A DNA stretch of 64,000 nucleotides, taken from NCBI RefSeq assembly GCF_014172405.1, contig NZ_WNXC01000001.1:1674001-1738000 (forward strand). Reading direction: 5' to 3'. This DNA is from Pedobacter gandavensis (GTDB lineage Bacteria > Bacteroidota > Bacteroidia > Sphingobacteriales > Sphingobacteriaceae). Positions 8,927 through 17,370 of the stretch are shown here, piece by piece. Under the pieces are notes generated by a model. It had not been told where the DNA came from, ran no database searches, and worked only from the letters and a program-made list of their open reading frames with translations. The translations under genes and the position numbers were made by a program. Numbering within the stretch: position 1 is the stretch's first letter; each line of letters begins with the position of its first letter.

Positions 8927-11900
8927 TTAAAAAGTCACTTTTCCCCCAAAAGAAATTCTTCTGATTGGTGGGTAGGTATTAAAATTAGTAGCATATGGAC
9001 TTGCACTCCCCAATTCGGGAGAAATCCCCTTCACAGCAGTAAAGTAATGCAAATTGCTACCTCCCACTAAAAGACTAAGAGCCTGAACACCAAGTTTTTT
9101 TACAAAATTTTCAGGAAACTTATATTGAAGACTCAATTCGCGTATAGCCAAATAATCTGCTTTATAGTTAAAAATATTGGAAGCTGTCCGGAAATTTTTA
9201 TTTCCTTCATCAGAATCATTGGCAGTATATCTCGCATATATAGTCTGGTCTCCTGGTTGCTTCCAGGCTTGCTTTACCTCATTTACCAGTTGAAAGTTAT
9301 TCGCAAATATTCCTGTAAAATATCTCGACATTACGTTGTCATTAATGGAATGTCCCAATGCCCAGTCAACAAAAATATTGAGGCTGAAATTTTTATAAGA
9401 AAATGAATTGTTTAGCCCTCCCGTAATGGTAGGCATGGTTGACCCTAATTTGAATATATCCTGACCGTTAATTCTTCCATCGCCATTTCTATCTTTCCAT
9501 TCATAATCTCCTACTTCTTTCCGGCCTGCAATTGTTAATCCGTCAGAAAAGCGATAACCTCTCGCTTGTTCATCAAAACGTGCCTTATCTGCGGCTTCCC
9601 GGGTTTCAAGTATGCCATCAGTCACAAATCCATAGTATTCATATAGCGATTCACCTTCCGCAATTCCTCCGATCTGATAAGTAGAGCCATCAGGCATTTT
9701 TATGGTAGTACCTCCGATGCGGTTTTTGTCATTTCCATTTGCAGGGAGTTTAAGCACCTTATTTTTCACAAAACTCCAGGTCAAACGGGAATCCCATGAA
9801 AAATTATCATTACGTATATTAGAAGTATTAATTTCAAATTCGAAACCTTCAAATTTCACCTTACCAACATTGGTGAGAACAGAACTAAAGCCAGAAGTAT
9901 TTGGCAATACCTTGTTAAATAAAAGATTATTGGTGATTTTATTAAAATAGTCGGCAGCAATTTTTATGCGGTTATTAAATAAACCAACATCTAGCCCAAC
10001 ATCCAGCTGTGTAGACGTTTCCCAGGTCAGGTTTCTATTCGGCATAGCCGATGGTATAATCGCTGCGCCCCCATCGTACTTACTATTCACCGCAAATTTC
10101 CCTCCTGCATCATACAAACCAATCGTATTGTTTCCTGTTTGTCCGTAGCTGGTTCTTATTTTCAATTCTGAAATTTGTTTGGAATTTTTCAGGAATTGTT
10201 CTTCGCTTAATACCCATCCGGCAGATACCCCAGGAAAAAATCCCCATTGCTTACCTGCAGCAAAGCGTGATGAACCATCTTCACGGAAAGTGAACATAAA
10301 CAAATATTTTTTGCTATAGTCGTACATGAACCGACCGAAAAAACCTGTTAATGCTTCTTTTTCCCAAAAACTTGTTGCTTCTGTTTTTGTGGGACCGGCA
10401 TTTAAACTAGGAATTTTGTCGGAACTGGCACCAGATGATGCGGCACCAACATACTTATAATAATAATCCTGATAAGAATAGCCAGCCATAGCCGATAAAC
10501 TATGAGTAGACTGAAATGTTTTATTATACGAAAGGAACCCTTCTAAACGCTTTCTTTGTACGTCTGTAAGATTAGTAGATGCTGTTCTTGAACCGTTAAA
10601 TATATTGGCTTTCTCAAAATAATCAGCCTGATAGGTATTTGTAAATAAGGACGCTTGTACATTGGCTTTTAAACCTTCTGTAATGGTATAATCTAAAGCT
10701 CCATTAAGTGTCAGCAAATTTCTTTTCTGATTATCATCGTTGTAATAGTCATAAAACACAGGATTGGGAGAACTCACATTATATCCTGGTGTTGGTGTTC
10801 CGTCGGCAAAATAAATCTTTTGTGTTGCCGGAGTTGCGAGCCCCCTGGTGATAACCTGGTACTGACTTCTGAATTCCTTCATTAATGCCTGGGAGAAATC
10901 AATACCGGAGGTAAACTTTAACTTTTTACTGAGCTCAACACTGGTATTCGCGTGTGCACTAAAACGCTTAAAACCAGTCGATATAGCCACACCACCATCA
11001 TCCAGATACCCCAGACTTGCATTGTATTGAATCTTTTCGGAACTACCGTCTATTCCGAGGTAATAATTCTGCCAATAGGCTTGTTGATAAATTTGGTCTA
11101 CGTAAGAATTATCTTGAAAAATGAGTGTTTTGGAAGGATCCAGTGGATCTGCCATTGATTTATATCCGGCAGGAACCGTTTCTCCTGGATTCAGATACCT
11201 GGAACTGTAAACAGAAGACTCATTGTTACCTGAGCTGGCAGAATAGCCTGAAGCAAAATTTGTGGCAGCAGCCTTACTGACAGCCACCGCAGGACGCACG
11301 GTATTAATATAGTCTGCTGCATTCATATAATCATACGTACGTTCCGTATTCTGAATCGCATTGGTAGCTTCGAAAGTTATTCTCGGCTCCTTTCCTTTAC
11401 TCCCTTTTCTAGTGGTAATAAGTACTACTCCATTGGATGCCCTGGCCCCGTAAATAGCTGAGGATGTCGCATCTTTTAAAACCTCTACCGATTCAATATC
11501 ATTGGGATTTATCCCCCCTAACCCTCTCTCTACACCATCTACAAGCACCAATGGTTCATTGCTGTTATTAATAGAAGAACCACCCCGAATACGGATAACC
11601 GGATCTGAACCGGGGCTATTGTTACTGGTATAAAAATGGGCCCCGGCAACTTTCCCTTTAAGTCCGTCTCCTACAGAAGTAATGGGAATGTCTTTCAGGA
11701 CATCTCCACTTACTTTACTGATAGCTGACGTAACTGTTTTTTTTGATTGTGTTCCATAACCAATCACCACCACTTCGTCCAAACCTTTGGAAGCAGGCTT
11801 TAATACGATCTTTAAAGGGACATTGTTCTTCACCACCACCTCTTCCGTTTGGTAGCTGATGTAAGAAAACACCAGTATAGCGCCTTCTGGCGCTTGAATT

Positions 11901-12088
11901 CTGAATTTCCCTTGTGTATCGGTTATCGTTGCATTTTTGGTCCCCTTCAACACAACCGAGACGCCTATTAAGCTTTCGCCAGTTTCGTCAAGAACACTAC
12001 CTGAAACGCCTATATTTTGTGCAAATAAAGGTGGCGAAACAAGAAATAGATAAAAAATAGCGCATAATGTTCTAATTTTTTTTTTCAT
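8927..12088 (-). CDS. SusC/RagA-type TonB-dependent outer membrane transporter
   Basis: A 1053-residue protein with a signal peptide (ending LFAQ), a carboxypeptidase-regulatory-like domain (GSVLDETGESLIGVSVVLKG), the DEVVVIGYGTQ region, and the canonical plug sequence (IRIRGGSSINNSNEPLVLVDG, VEVLKDATSSAIYGARASNG). A long 22-strand-type barrel ends in GKVTF with a terminal aromatic residue. SusC proteins import oligosaccharides using TonB energy. It heads the structural part of the operon. The 168-bp gap before it, larger than the other gaps, contains a perfect inverted repeat and may set its own expression level. Confidence 0.96.
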   Translation of the reverse strand: MKKKIRTLCAIFYLFLVSPPLFAQNIGVSGSVLDETGESLIGVSVVLKGTKNATITDTQGKFRIQAPEGAILVFSYISYQTEEVVVKNNVPLKIVLKPASKGLDEVVVIGYGTQSKKTVTSAISKVSGDVLKDIPITSVGDGLKGKVAGAHFYTSNNSPGSDPVIRIRGGSSINNSNEPLVLVDGVERGLGGINPNDIESVEVLKDATSSAIYGARASNGVVLITTRKGSKGKEPRITFEATNAIQNTERTYDYMNAADYINTVRPAVAVSKAAATNFASGYSASSGNNESSVYSSRYLNPGETVPAGYKSMADPLDPSKTLIFQDNSYVDQIYQQAYWQNYYLGIDGSSEKIQYNASLGYLDDGGVAISTGFKRFSAHANTSVELSKKLKFTSGIDFSQALMKEFRSQYQVITRGLATPATQKIYFADGTPTPGYNVSSPNPVFYDYYNDDNQKRNLLTLNGALDYTITEGLKANVQASLFTNTYQADYFEKANIFNGSRTASTNLTDVQRKRLEGFLSYNKTFQSTHSLSAMAGYSYQDYYYKYVGAASSGASSDKIPSLNAGPTKTEATSFWEKEALTGFFGRFMYDYSKKYLFMFTFREDGSSRFAAGKQWGFFPGVSAGWVLSEEQFLKNSKQISELKIRTSYGQTGNNTIGLYDAGGKFAVNSKYDGGAAIIPSAMPNRNLTWETSTQLDVGLDVGLFNNRIKIAADYFNKITNNLLFNKVLPNTSGFSSVLTNVGKVKFEGFEFEINTSNIRNDNFSWDSRLTWSFVKNKVLKLPANGNDKNRIGGTTIKMPDGSTYQIGGIAEGESLYEYYGFVTDGILETREAADKARFDEQARGYRFSDGLTIAGRKEVGDYEWKDRNGDGRINGQDIFKLGSTMPTITGGLNNSFSYKNFSLNIFVDWALGHSINDNVMSRYFTGIFANNFQLVNEVKQAWKQPGDQTIYARYTANDSDEGNKNFRTASNIFNYKADYLAIRELSLQYKFPENFVKKLGVQALSLLVGGSNLHYFTAVKGISPELGSASPYATNFNTYPPIRRISFGGKVTF

Positions 12089-12131
12089 CTTTGTAAAAGT
12101 TAATTGTAATTTAACATTCGATTAAATTTGG

Positions 12132-12161
12132 GAGGTTATAAGAGTCGAAAATTATAACCTC
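12132..12161. promoter_or_regulatory. 10-bp perfect inverted repeat upstream of susC
   Basis: GAGGTTATAA (12132-12141) and TTATAACCTC (12152-12161) are separated by 10 nt. It is centred in the gap between the lyase gene and susC, about 45 bp before the susC start. It lacks a T-run on either strand, so it is not an ordinary terminator. It could be an operator or an RNA hairpin in the susC leader. Confidence 0.45.
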
Positions 12162-12256
12162 TCTTTATGTATTGCATGAACAACGTTTGCGGATTATTTA
12201 AATCCAAACCAGATTTAGATTATGTCATCATGAGCCCTCCTCTATCATTGATTTAA

Positions 12257-13180
12257 TTAAAATTGATTCACCAGGTTAAAAAAACCGATTTTTTCTAAAT
12301 CGACTTTTAGTTCTTTATACTCATCTTTAGTAAATTCGGCTATTGGTGAGCGGCAAGGGCCACAGTTAAGTCCTAACAAATTCATGATTGCCTTACCTCC
12401 ACGTACCCCACCTCCGTGCTTGATGACTACACTAATTACATCTACCGAAACATTTTGCAGTATTCTGGCTTTTTCAAGGTTGCCCTGTTTTACCAAATCC
12501 ATGATTTCGTTATACAGTGCAGGGATATAATTATAAGTACTGCCTACTGCTGCTGTTGCACCAATGGCCAGGCCAGTTAATAAAATTTCATCAAAGCCAT
12601 GCAGTACTTCAAATTCTCCACCATTCAAGTTGATGCATTGTTGCATCTCCATAAGATTGTTATGAGTATACTTTACACCTTTGAGATTAGGAATACGCGC
12701 CTTTCCTTGTAGTAAAAACTCATTTACAGGCAAAAAAACGCCTGTAATGGATGGCATATTGTAGTAATAGAAGGGTAATAAAGCTGCTGCTGCTGCGATA
12801 GGTTCAAAAAAATCAACCAGGTCTTTTACCTTCTCTGGTTTAAAGAAACCAGGGGCCATCAAAGAAATTGCATCTGCGCCTATCCCCTGAGCATGAGCTG
12901 CCAGTTCAATTGACTGCGGCTGACTAGTGCCACCTACATGAACTATCACTTTAAAACGCTTATTGGCCTGCGCTACCCAAGCCTCGGCGATGCGCTTTCG
13001 TTCATCTGTGGTGAGCGACATAGACTCGCCTGTTGTACCACAGATAAAAACTCCAGAAACCTCATTTTTATCAATTAATCCTGCGTAGGTTTCAATAACG
13101 GAAAGATTCACCTTTCCGGCTTCGTCCATTGGTGTGAAAGGGGCTGCAATCAACCCTTTTAAAAATCGTTGTTGTGTCAT
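12257..13180 (-). CDS. nanA: N-acetylneuraminate lyase-type aldolase (DHDPS/NAL family)
   Basis: A 307-residue class I aldolase of the dihydrodipicolinate synthase/NAL superfamily. Visible family elements are ICGTTGES (GTTGE loop), YYYNMPSITGV with the catalytic Tyr, LKGVKYT with the Schiff-base Lys, and GFDEILLTGLAIGATAAVGSTYNY, which is diagnostic of sialate lyases and close to the vertebrate-type NPL version. It cleaves a sialic acid to pyruvate plus ManNAc, or to mannose if the substrate is KDN. It follows the GntR regulator by 27 bp and precedes susC. The gene symbol reflects the family; the true substrate is not proven. Confidence 0.88.
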   Translation of the reverse strand: MTQQRFLKGLIAAPFTPMDEAGKVNLSVIETYAGLIDKNEVSGVFICGTTGESMSLTTDERKRIAEAWVAQANKRFKVIVHVGGTSQPQSIELAAHAQGIGADAISLMAPGFFKPEKVKDLVDFFEPIAAAAALLPFYYYNMPSITGVFLPVNEFLLQGKARIPNLKGVKYTHNNLMEMQQCINLNGGEFEVLHGFDEILLTGLAIGATAAVGSTYNYIPALYNEIMDLVKQGNLEKARILQNVSVDVISVVIKHGGGVRGGKAIMNLLGLNCGPCRSPIAEFTKDEYKELKVDLEKIGFFNLVNQF

Positions 13181-13207
13181 GCTTTTAAGTATATAATTTG
13201 ATTGAAA

Positions 13208-13936
13208 TTATTTTTTTGACAGTTTCCTTTTCTCATTTAAAAAGATACTATAAATGAGAAAATGGCAATCCAGTTTATCTCGATATGCATTTACATCACC
13301 TGTTTTTATGCACTCCAATAAGTCAGCGTGGGTAACAATCCTATTTTCTTTTTCCAATTCTATATTGATTGGTTTAAAGTTCTCTTCAAACTTGTCTTTC
13401 ACAAATGTGATAATTGGATTGATGATTTTCTGAAACTGAATAATGGTTTGGTTACCGGTAATTTCATATAATTTGGAGTGAAAGGCGTACTCACTAGCCA
13501 GCGCATATTCATTATGTTCCAGAATGATTCCTTTTTCAACAATGACCTCTAATTCTTCTATATCTTTCTTAGTGATTTTTCTAAAAATATCACTTGAGAT
13601 TCCGAGCTCTAATGCTACCCTGAATTCCAAAACATCTAAAAGAGAAAGCTCACTTAACAATAAGGGATCTGCAACCCTAAGCATACCCCCAAGAATAGAA
13701 GGCTCTTTCAGCACCATTCCTCTTTGCGTACGGGTTTCAATTAAGCCTAACATCCTTAACCTACTTAGGGCTTCTCTTAAGACTCCTCTGGCTACTCCTA
13801 AAGCTTTTGCTAATGTTTGCTCATTAGGCATAGGTGATCCAGGATTTAAGTCCTCCGTTTTAATGTACTCAAGTAATTTAGCTTCTACCTGATCAACCAG
13901 CGTAACTGGCTGATTATTAATTTTTAGGTCTTTCAT
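13208..13936 (-). CDS. GntR-family (FCD) transcriptional regulator
   Basis: A 242-residue regulator. Residues about 12-75 form a winged helix (GSPMPNEQTLAKALGVARGVLREALSRLRMLGLIETRTQRG). The rest is an all-helical FCD ligand domain with metal/ligand His candidates (ASEYAFHSKLYEI and a C-terminal DCHFL). FCD regulators such as NanR and FadR control sugar-acid and sialate genes. It is the first gene of the minus-strand operon, and a consensus FadR-type palindrome overlaps its likely -10/-7 region, indicating autoregulation. The inferred effector is a sialic acid or its breakdown product. Confidence 0.9.
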   Translation of the reverse strand: MKDLKINNQPVTLVDQVEAKLLEYIKTEDLNPGSPMPNEQTLAKALGVARGVLREALSRLRMLGLIETRTQRGMVLKEPSILGGMLRVADPLLLSELSLLDVLEFRVALELGISSDIFRKITKKDIEELEVIVEKGIILEHNEYALASEYAFHSKLYEITGNQTIIQFQKIINPIITFVKDKFEENFKPINIELEKENRIVTHADLLECIKTGDVNAYRDKLDCHFLIYSIFLNEKRKLSKK

Positions 13937-13951
13937 ATATTTGGTTATTCC

Positions 13952-13970
13952 TATTTGTAGGACAAATATA
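13952..13970 (-). promoter_or_regulatory. FadR/NanR-type operator overlapping a -7 element
   Basis: TATTTGT-AGG-ACAAATA (13952-13968) is a perfect 7-bp inverted repeat fitting the FCD operator pattern T-n-GT-n3-AC-n-A. On the minus strand, TATATTTG (13963-13970) matches the Bacteroidota -7 box TAnnTTTG and overlaps the palindrome. It lies 16 bp before the GntR start codon, so binding would block the operon promoter. No clear -33 box is seen. Confidence 0.65.
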
Positions 13971-14189
13971 ATAATTAGAAGTTTTTATCCTAATCTTTTT
14001 TTTAAAGCCTGATATATAGAAACCAATTTGATTGCTCCAACACAAGCTATATTGATAATTATGCATGTTCGAGAACTGAATAAATCAAAAAACATTTGGA
14101 TATTAATATAGTTCGTCCTGAACATCAGATTCCAACTAGCTATCCTATATTGATGTATATAGCACAATACATATGATGGGTCTCAATTT

Positions 14190-14604
14190 GGAAATGGCTT
14201 TTGGTCAACTTCTTTAATCTAATCACATCTCTAGGCTTTGTTGTAACCATTTATCTGGGGTTCTTTTATGTTCCTGACTAGTTTGATGACGCACAAAAAC
14301 AAAAAATCACCAATGCTGAACGTAAAATAGAAACTACAATCAAAGAATTAATCTATACCGATTCCATAGCTAAATACTGAGAAATTGGCCAATCTTATCC
14401 ATTATCAATTGACCAAGTATTGGTTAGAGTCCAATCTTCTTTTTTGAAAGACAAATTCTTACCCTTACAAAAAAGAAGAGCGTGTATTTCGGAGATCCAA
14501 TCGATAAGAAAATCTATACCAGTATTCAACGATACAGGCAAAAGGACAAAGCAAAAGTGGTTTATAAAAATACCTCAGATCTTCACAACATACAGTTGGA
14601 TTAA
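14190..14604 (+). pseudogene. decayed membrane protein gene, family unknown
   Basis: One frame reads WKWLLVNFFNLITSLGFVV and on through a hydrophobic helix, YVPD, then TAG (14279-14281), then DDAQKQKITNAERKIETTIK with coiled-coil character, IYTDSIAKY, then TGA, and EIGQSYPLSIDQV. After a run of A around 14468, a shift of frame gives KKSVYFGDPIDKKIYTSI and continues to HNIQLD and TAA at 14602-14604. Two nonsense codons and a frameshift in a coherent protein-like sequence indicate a dead gene. I do not recognise the family. Confidence 0.5.
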
Positions 14605-14817
14605 TAATACGGTTTCTGCGATTTCTTCAACCTTACCCAGCCTTTTGATAGGCGCAGCACTTTTGAAAGCCTCTTCTGAAAATTTACCACTTTTAATCAT
14701 ATCATCAACCATCGGGGTTTCAATAGTACCGGGACAGACAGCGTTAATCTGTATTCCGTGTGATGAGTATTCAACTAAAGAGTTATTGACAATGACTCCA
14801 TACTTTAAAGCATATTT
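14605..14817 (-). pseudogene. C-terminal relic of a short-chain dehydrogenase/reductase
   Basis: On the minus strand, directly after and in frame with the stop codon of the alcohol dehydrogenase, the sequence reads YALKYGVIVNNSLVEY, then GIQINAVCPGTIETPMV and PIKRLGKVEEIAETVLLI. This is the classic C-terminal half of an SDR enzyme, from the YxxxK region through NAVCPG to the P-RxG-peVA segment. The N-terminal Rossmann half is missing and the catalytic YxxxK is shortened to YALK, so the fragment cannot be functional. Confidence 0.8.
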
Positions 14818-16029
14818 TTAAATGGTCTGTAGGTCTAATACATAACGGTATCTGGCTTTTCTTTCAAACACATCTTTCCATGCATCATTTACCCTAGTCA
14901 TTGGGACTTTTACAATTTCTGGTGTTATTTTGTTAAGTGCACAAAAATTAATCATATCCTGAGTTTCCTGTATCCCTCCCGTATTTGACCCTGCAATAGC
15001 CGCTCTATACATCACCAGACTCATCTGTCCTGTAGAAATATCGTCCTGAACTTTACCAACACCAACCCGGCAGAAAGTAGCATCCCGTTTTAACAATGGG
15101 ATAAATGGTTTGATGTTGTGCTCGTAAGGAATGGTATCAAGGATAAAATCAAAAGCAAATTTGTAGGCTGAATAATCGGCCTTTTCTTTATTGAGAACCA
15201 CATTCGTTGCACCAAAGCGTTTGGCATCGGCCTCCTTGTCTGCTGAAGTTGTAAATACTGTCACTTCAGCACCTAAAGCTTTAGCAAGTTTTACAGCCAT
15301 ATGCCCTAAGCCACCCAATCCCAATATTGCAATTTTTTTTCCCACGGTAACACCCCAATGGCGAAGTGGCGAGTAAACTGTAATTCCCGCACAAAGAAGT
15401 GGGCCTGCATCTGCTAGATCAAGTGAATCGGGAATGTTGATCACAAAATCTTCATCAATTACTGCAAAAGTAGAATATCCGCCTTGTGTAATCGTACCAT
15501 CACGGTCTACCGATGCATAGGATTGGATATTACCGTTCAGGCAATAGTTTTCGTGTCCGGCTTCACATTCTGCACAATGACGACAGGAATTAACTATACA
15601 ACCTACACCTACTCGGTCTCCAACTTTAAATTTGCTTACACTGGAACCTACGCCTGTCACTACACCGGTATATTCGTGACCTACGATTTGAGGAAATGTG
15701 ATTTTTCCCCAATCCTGTCGAATGGTATGAATATCTGAATGACATACCCCACAATAATGCAACTTGATTGCCACATCTTTTGGGCCTATTGCTCTGCGTT
15801 GGAAATCCATTAATCTGAGTGGTCCTTCAGGTGAATAGGCTGCCATACCCTTTGCAGGGAAAGGCCCCCTCCCAATAATATTGTTATTTTTCATTGTTGT
15901 ATTATTTTTAGTTTGTGCGTTAGCAGAAGGAGTAAAAATTGAACCTGCAACCAATCCGGCTACTGACAACGAGGAGGTAGCAAGAAAATCTCTGCGTCCC
16001 ATTTCTGTTTCATTGTTATCTTTTTCCAT
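14818..16029 (-). CDS. zinc alcohol dehydrogenase (CAD/YahK type) with Tat signal
   Basis: A 403-residue protein. Residues 10-40 are a twin-arginine signal (GRRDFLATSSLSVAG and the hydrophobic stretch, ending near SANAQ). The enzyme body has the catalytic zinc motif YCGVCHSDIH, GHEYTGVVTGVG, structural zinc cysteines (CRHCAECEAGHENYC), and a Rossmann motif ILGLGGLGHMAVKLAK. The family reduces aldehydes to alcohols with NADPH, usually in the cytoplasm. The Tat leader implies folded export of a nicotinamide-dependent enzyme, which is unusual. It is followed by an SDR relic and lies in a minus-strand group with a cyclophilin-like protein and an acetyltransferase, facing a divergent AraC regulator. 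Confidence 0.92.
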   Translation of the reverse strand: MEKDNNETEMGRRDFLATSSLSVAGLVAGSIFTPSANAQTKNNTTMKNNNIIGRGPFPAKGMAAYSPEGPLRLMDFQRRAIGPKDVAIKLHYCGVCHSDIHTIRQDWGKITFPQIVGHEYTGVVTGVGSSVSKFKVGDRVGVGCIVNSCRHCAECEAGHENYCLNGNIQSYASVDRDGTITQGGYSTFAVIDEDFVINIPDSLDLADAGPLLCAGITVYSPLRHWGVTVGKKIAILGLGGLGHMAVKLAKALGAEVTVFTTSADKEADAKRFGATNVVLNKEKADYSAYKFAFDFILDTIPYEHNIKPFIPLLKRDATFCRVGVGKVQDDISTGQMSLVMYRAAIAGSNTGGIQETQDMINFCALNKITPEIVKVPMTRVNDAWKDVFERKARYRYVLDLQTI

Positions 16030-16110
16030 AATTGAAGTATTTATTTTAAAGTTTTCATATCAATGACATGATAAGAAGTTGAAAATGATTTGTAGAAAAT
16101 AAAGTTGGGA

Positions 16111-16590
16111 TTACTTTACCAACTCGAATTTTACCTTGCTGATCGTGCCGGAAACAGAGAAAGCATCCATGCCCTCGGTAATCCTACCTATTCTGATAAG
16201 GTCAGGGGAACCGGAATAGCTGCCGTAAAAAATTGCAATATTCCCCCAGGGGGCATACACGTTTATATCTCCGATTTTGGGGTCGCTGACAGCTTTACGT
16301 TCGGCAGTGGATAACTTTTTGGCCGGGTAGAAAATCTTTTCTTTTCCAGCGAAGTCGTCCATATCTACCGTTAAAGGAAGCTGTGCTATAAAATCTCTTG
16401 TGGTAGGGTTATCATACAGAACTGTCGTAGCCGTTTTGTTACCTATGGTTATTTTCAGTCTCATATTTTTTATATTTTGAATGGTGTCATTTTGCGATTC
16501 GTCTTTTACCAGAGTATTGCCCGAAGAGATACAAGCATAACTCTGTAGGCAGGTGGTAACGAGCATTAGGATGTACATCAGCTTTTTCAT
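16111..16590 (-). CDS. secreted cyclophilin-like fold protein
   Basis: A 159-residue protein with an N-terminal signal (hydrophobic helix followed by SYACISSGN, where Cys20 could also be a lipobox Cys). Residues about 42-159 match the cyclophilin-like domain seen in many bacterial genes next to oxidoreductases: ITIGNKTATTVLYDNPTTRDFI, FYPAKKL, GDINVYAPWGNIAIFY and IRIGRI. No prolyl isomerase active-site Arg constellation is obvious. Function is unknown. It lies 81 bp before the alcohol dehydrogenase gene on the same strand and is probably co-expressed with it. Confidence 0.75.
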   Translation of the reverse strand: MKKLMYILMLVTTCLQSYACISSGNTLVKDESQNDTIQNIKNMRLKITIGNKTATTVLYDNPTTRDFIAQLPLTVDMDDFAGKEKIFYPAKKLSTAERKAVSDPKIGDINVYAPWGNIAIFYGSYSGSPDLIRIGRITEGMDAFSVSGTISKVKFELVK

Positions 16591-16604
16591 AACACTTCAT
16601 TTTT

Positions 16605-17171
16605 TTATTCTATACCTTTTATGATTTTTGCTGGAACACCACCTACTATAGTATTGTCGGGAACGTCTTTGGAAACAACAGCACCTGCGGCTACAACGGC
16701 ATTTTCGCCAATCGTAACTCCGGGCAATATGGTTGCATTTGCCCCAATCCACGCATTCTTTTTGATCAGGATATGCCCCACCATCAGCGAGCTTCTTTCT
16801 TTGGGATTAAGGGGATGCCCCTCTGACAGTAAGCTGACTTTAGGTGCTATCTGTACATTATCTTCAATAGTAATTCCTCCCAGATCCAAAAACACACAGT
16901 CGAAATTGATAAATACATTTTTACCAATCTTGGTGTGTTTTCCGTAATTGATGTATAACGGAGTAAAGACTGCAACGCTTTCGTCAATTTCACTTCCTGT
17001 AATCTCTCTCAACAAAACCCTGATTTCTGACGGGTCTGCCGAGTTGTTCATCGTGTTGAGCAGTTTTTTCGTGGCAAACGAAGCTGCCCTCAATTTATAG
17101 GCTTCGGGGTCCTGGAAGGACACTGTTTGGCCGTTTCTCAATCTGTGGAATATATCCGTTATATCTTTCAT
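16605..17171 (-). CDS. maltose/galactoside O-acetyltransferase-type hexapeptide protein
   Basis: A left-handed beta-helix acyltransferase of the LacA/Maa group. The N-terminal helical part is followed by hexapeptide repeats ([34 protein letters not shown] with the catalytic His, [39 protein letters not shown]). It transfers acetyl from acetyl-CoA to sugars or related hydroxyls. The start was set at [11 protein letters not shown] (17171); an in-frame start at 17204 would add 11 residues without family support. It ends 14 bp before the cyclophilin-like gene, suggesting an operon controlled by the divergent AraC gene. Confidence 0.88.
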   Translation of the reverse strand: MKDITDIFHRLRNGQTVSFQDPEAYKLRAASFATKKLLNTMNNSADPSEIRVLLREITGSEIDESVAVFTPLYINYGKHTKIGKNVFINFDCVFLDLGGITIEDNVQIAPKVSLLSEGHPLNPKERSSLMVGHILIKKNAWIGANATILPGVTIGENAVVAAGAVVSKDVPDNTIVGGVPAKIIKGIE

Positions 17172-17343
17172 AATTTTTTTATCTAGCTTTAAAGTTCTGT
17201 ACATTTTTTCACATCCTATCCCTCAAATAATGTACACTGCAAATTTCGTAAACAACTGCTTTTTATACTTATACAGGACACGGATTGTTTTACCACTTTT
17301 ACTGATTTTACCTATAATACGGCCAATATGGGTTTAGGTTAGC

Positions 17344-17351
17344 TAAATTTG
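17344..17351 (+). promoter_or_regulatory. -7 promoter element for the AraC gene
   Basis: TAAATTTG fits the Bacteroidota -7 consensus TAnnTTTG and lies 19 bp before the ATG at 17371. No convincing -33 TTG is present at the expected spacing, so it may depend on activation. Confidence 0.4.
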
Positions 17352-17370
17352 TACAATAAAATATTGCGTT

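Noticed and set aside
13524..13892. 122-codon plus-strand frame
   Set aside because: It lies entirely opposite the well-supported GntR regulator gene and has no family features.
13985..14167. 60-codon minus-strand frame upstream of the GntR gene
   Set aside because: AT-rich, irregular composition, no start signal, and it lies in the region of decayed sequence; unlikely to be translated.
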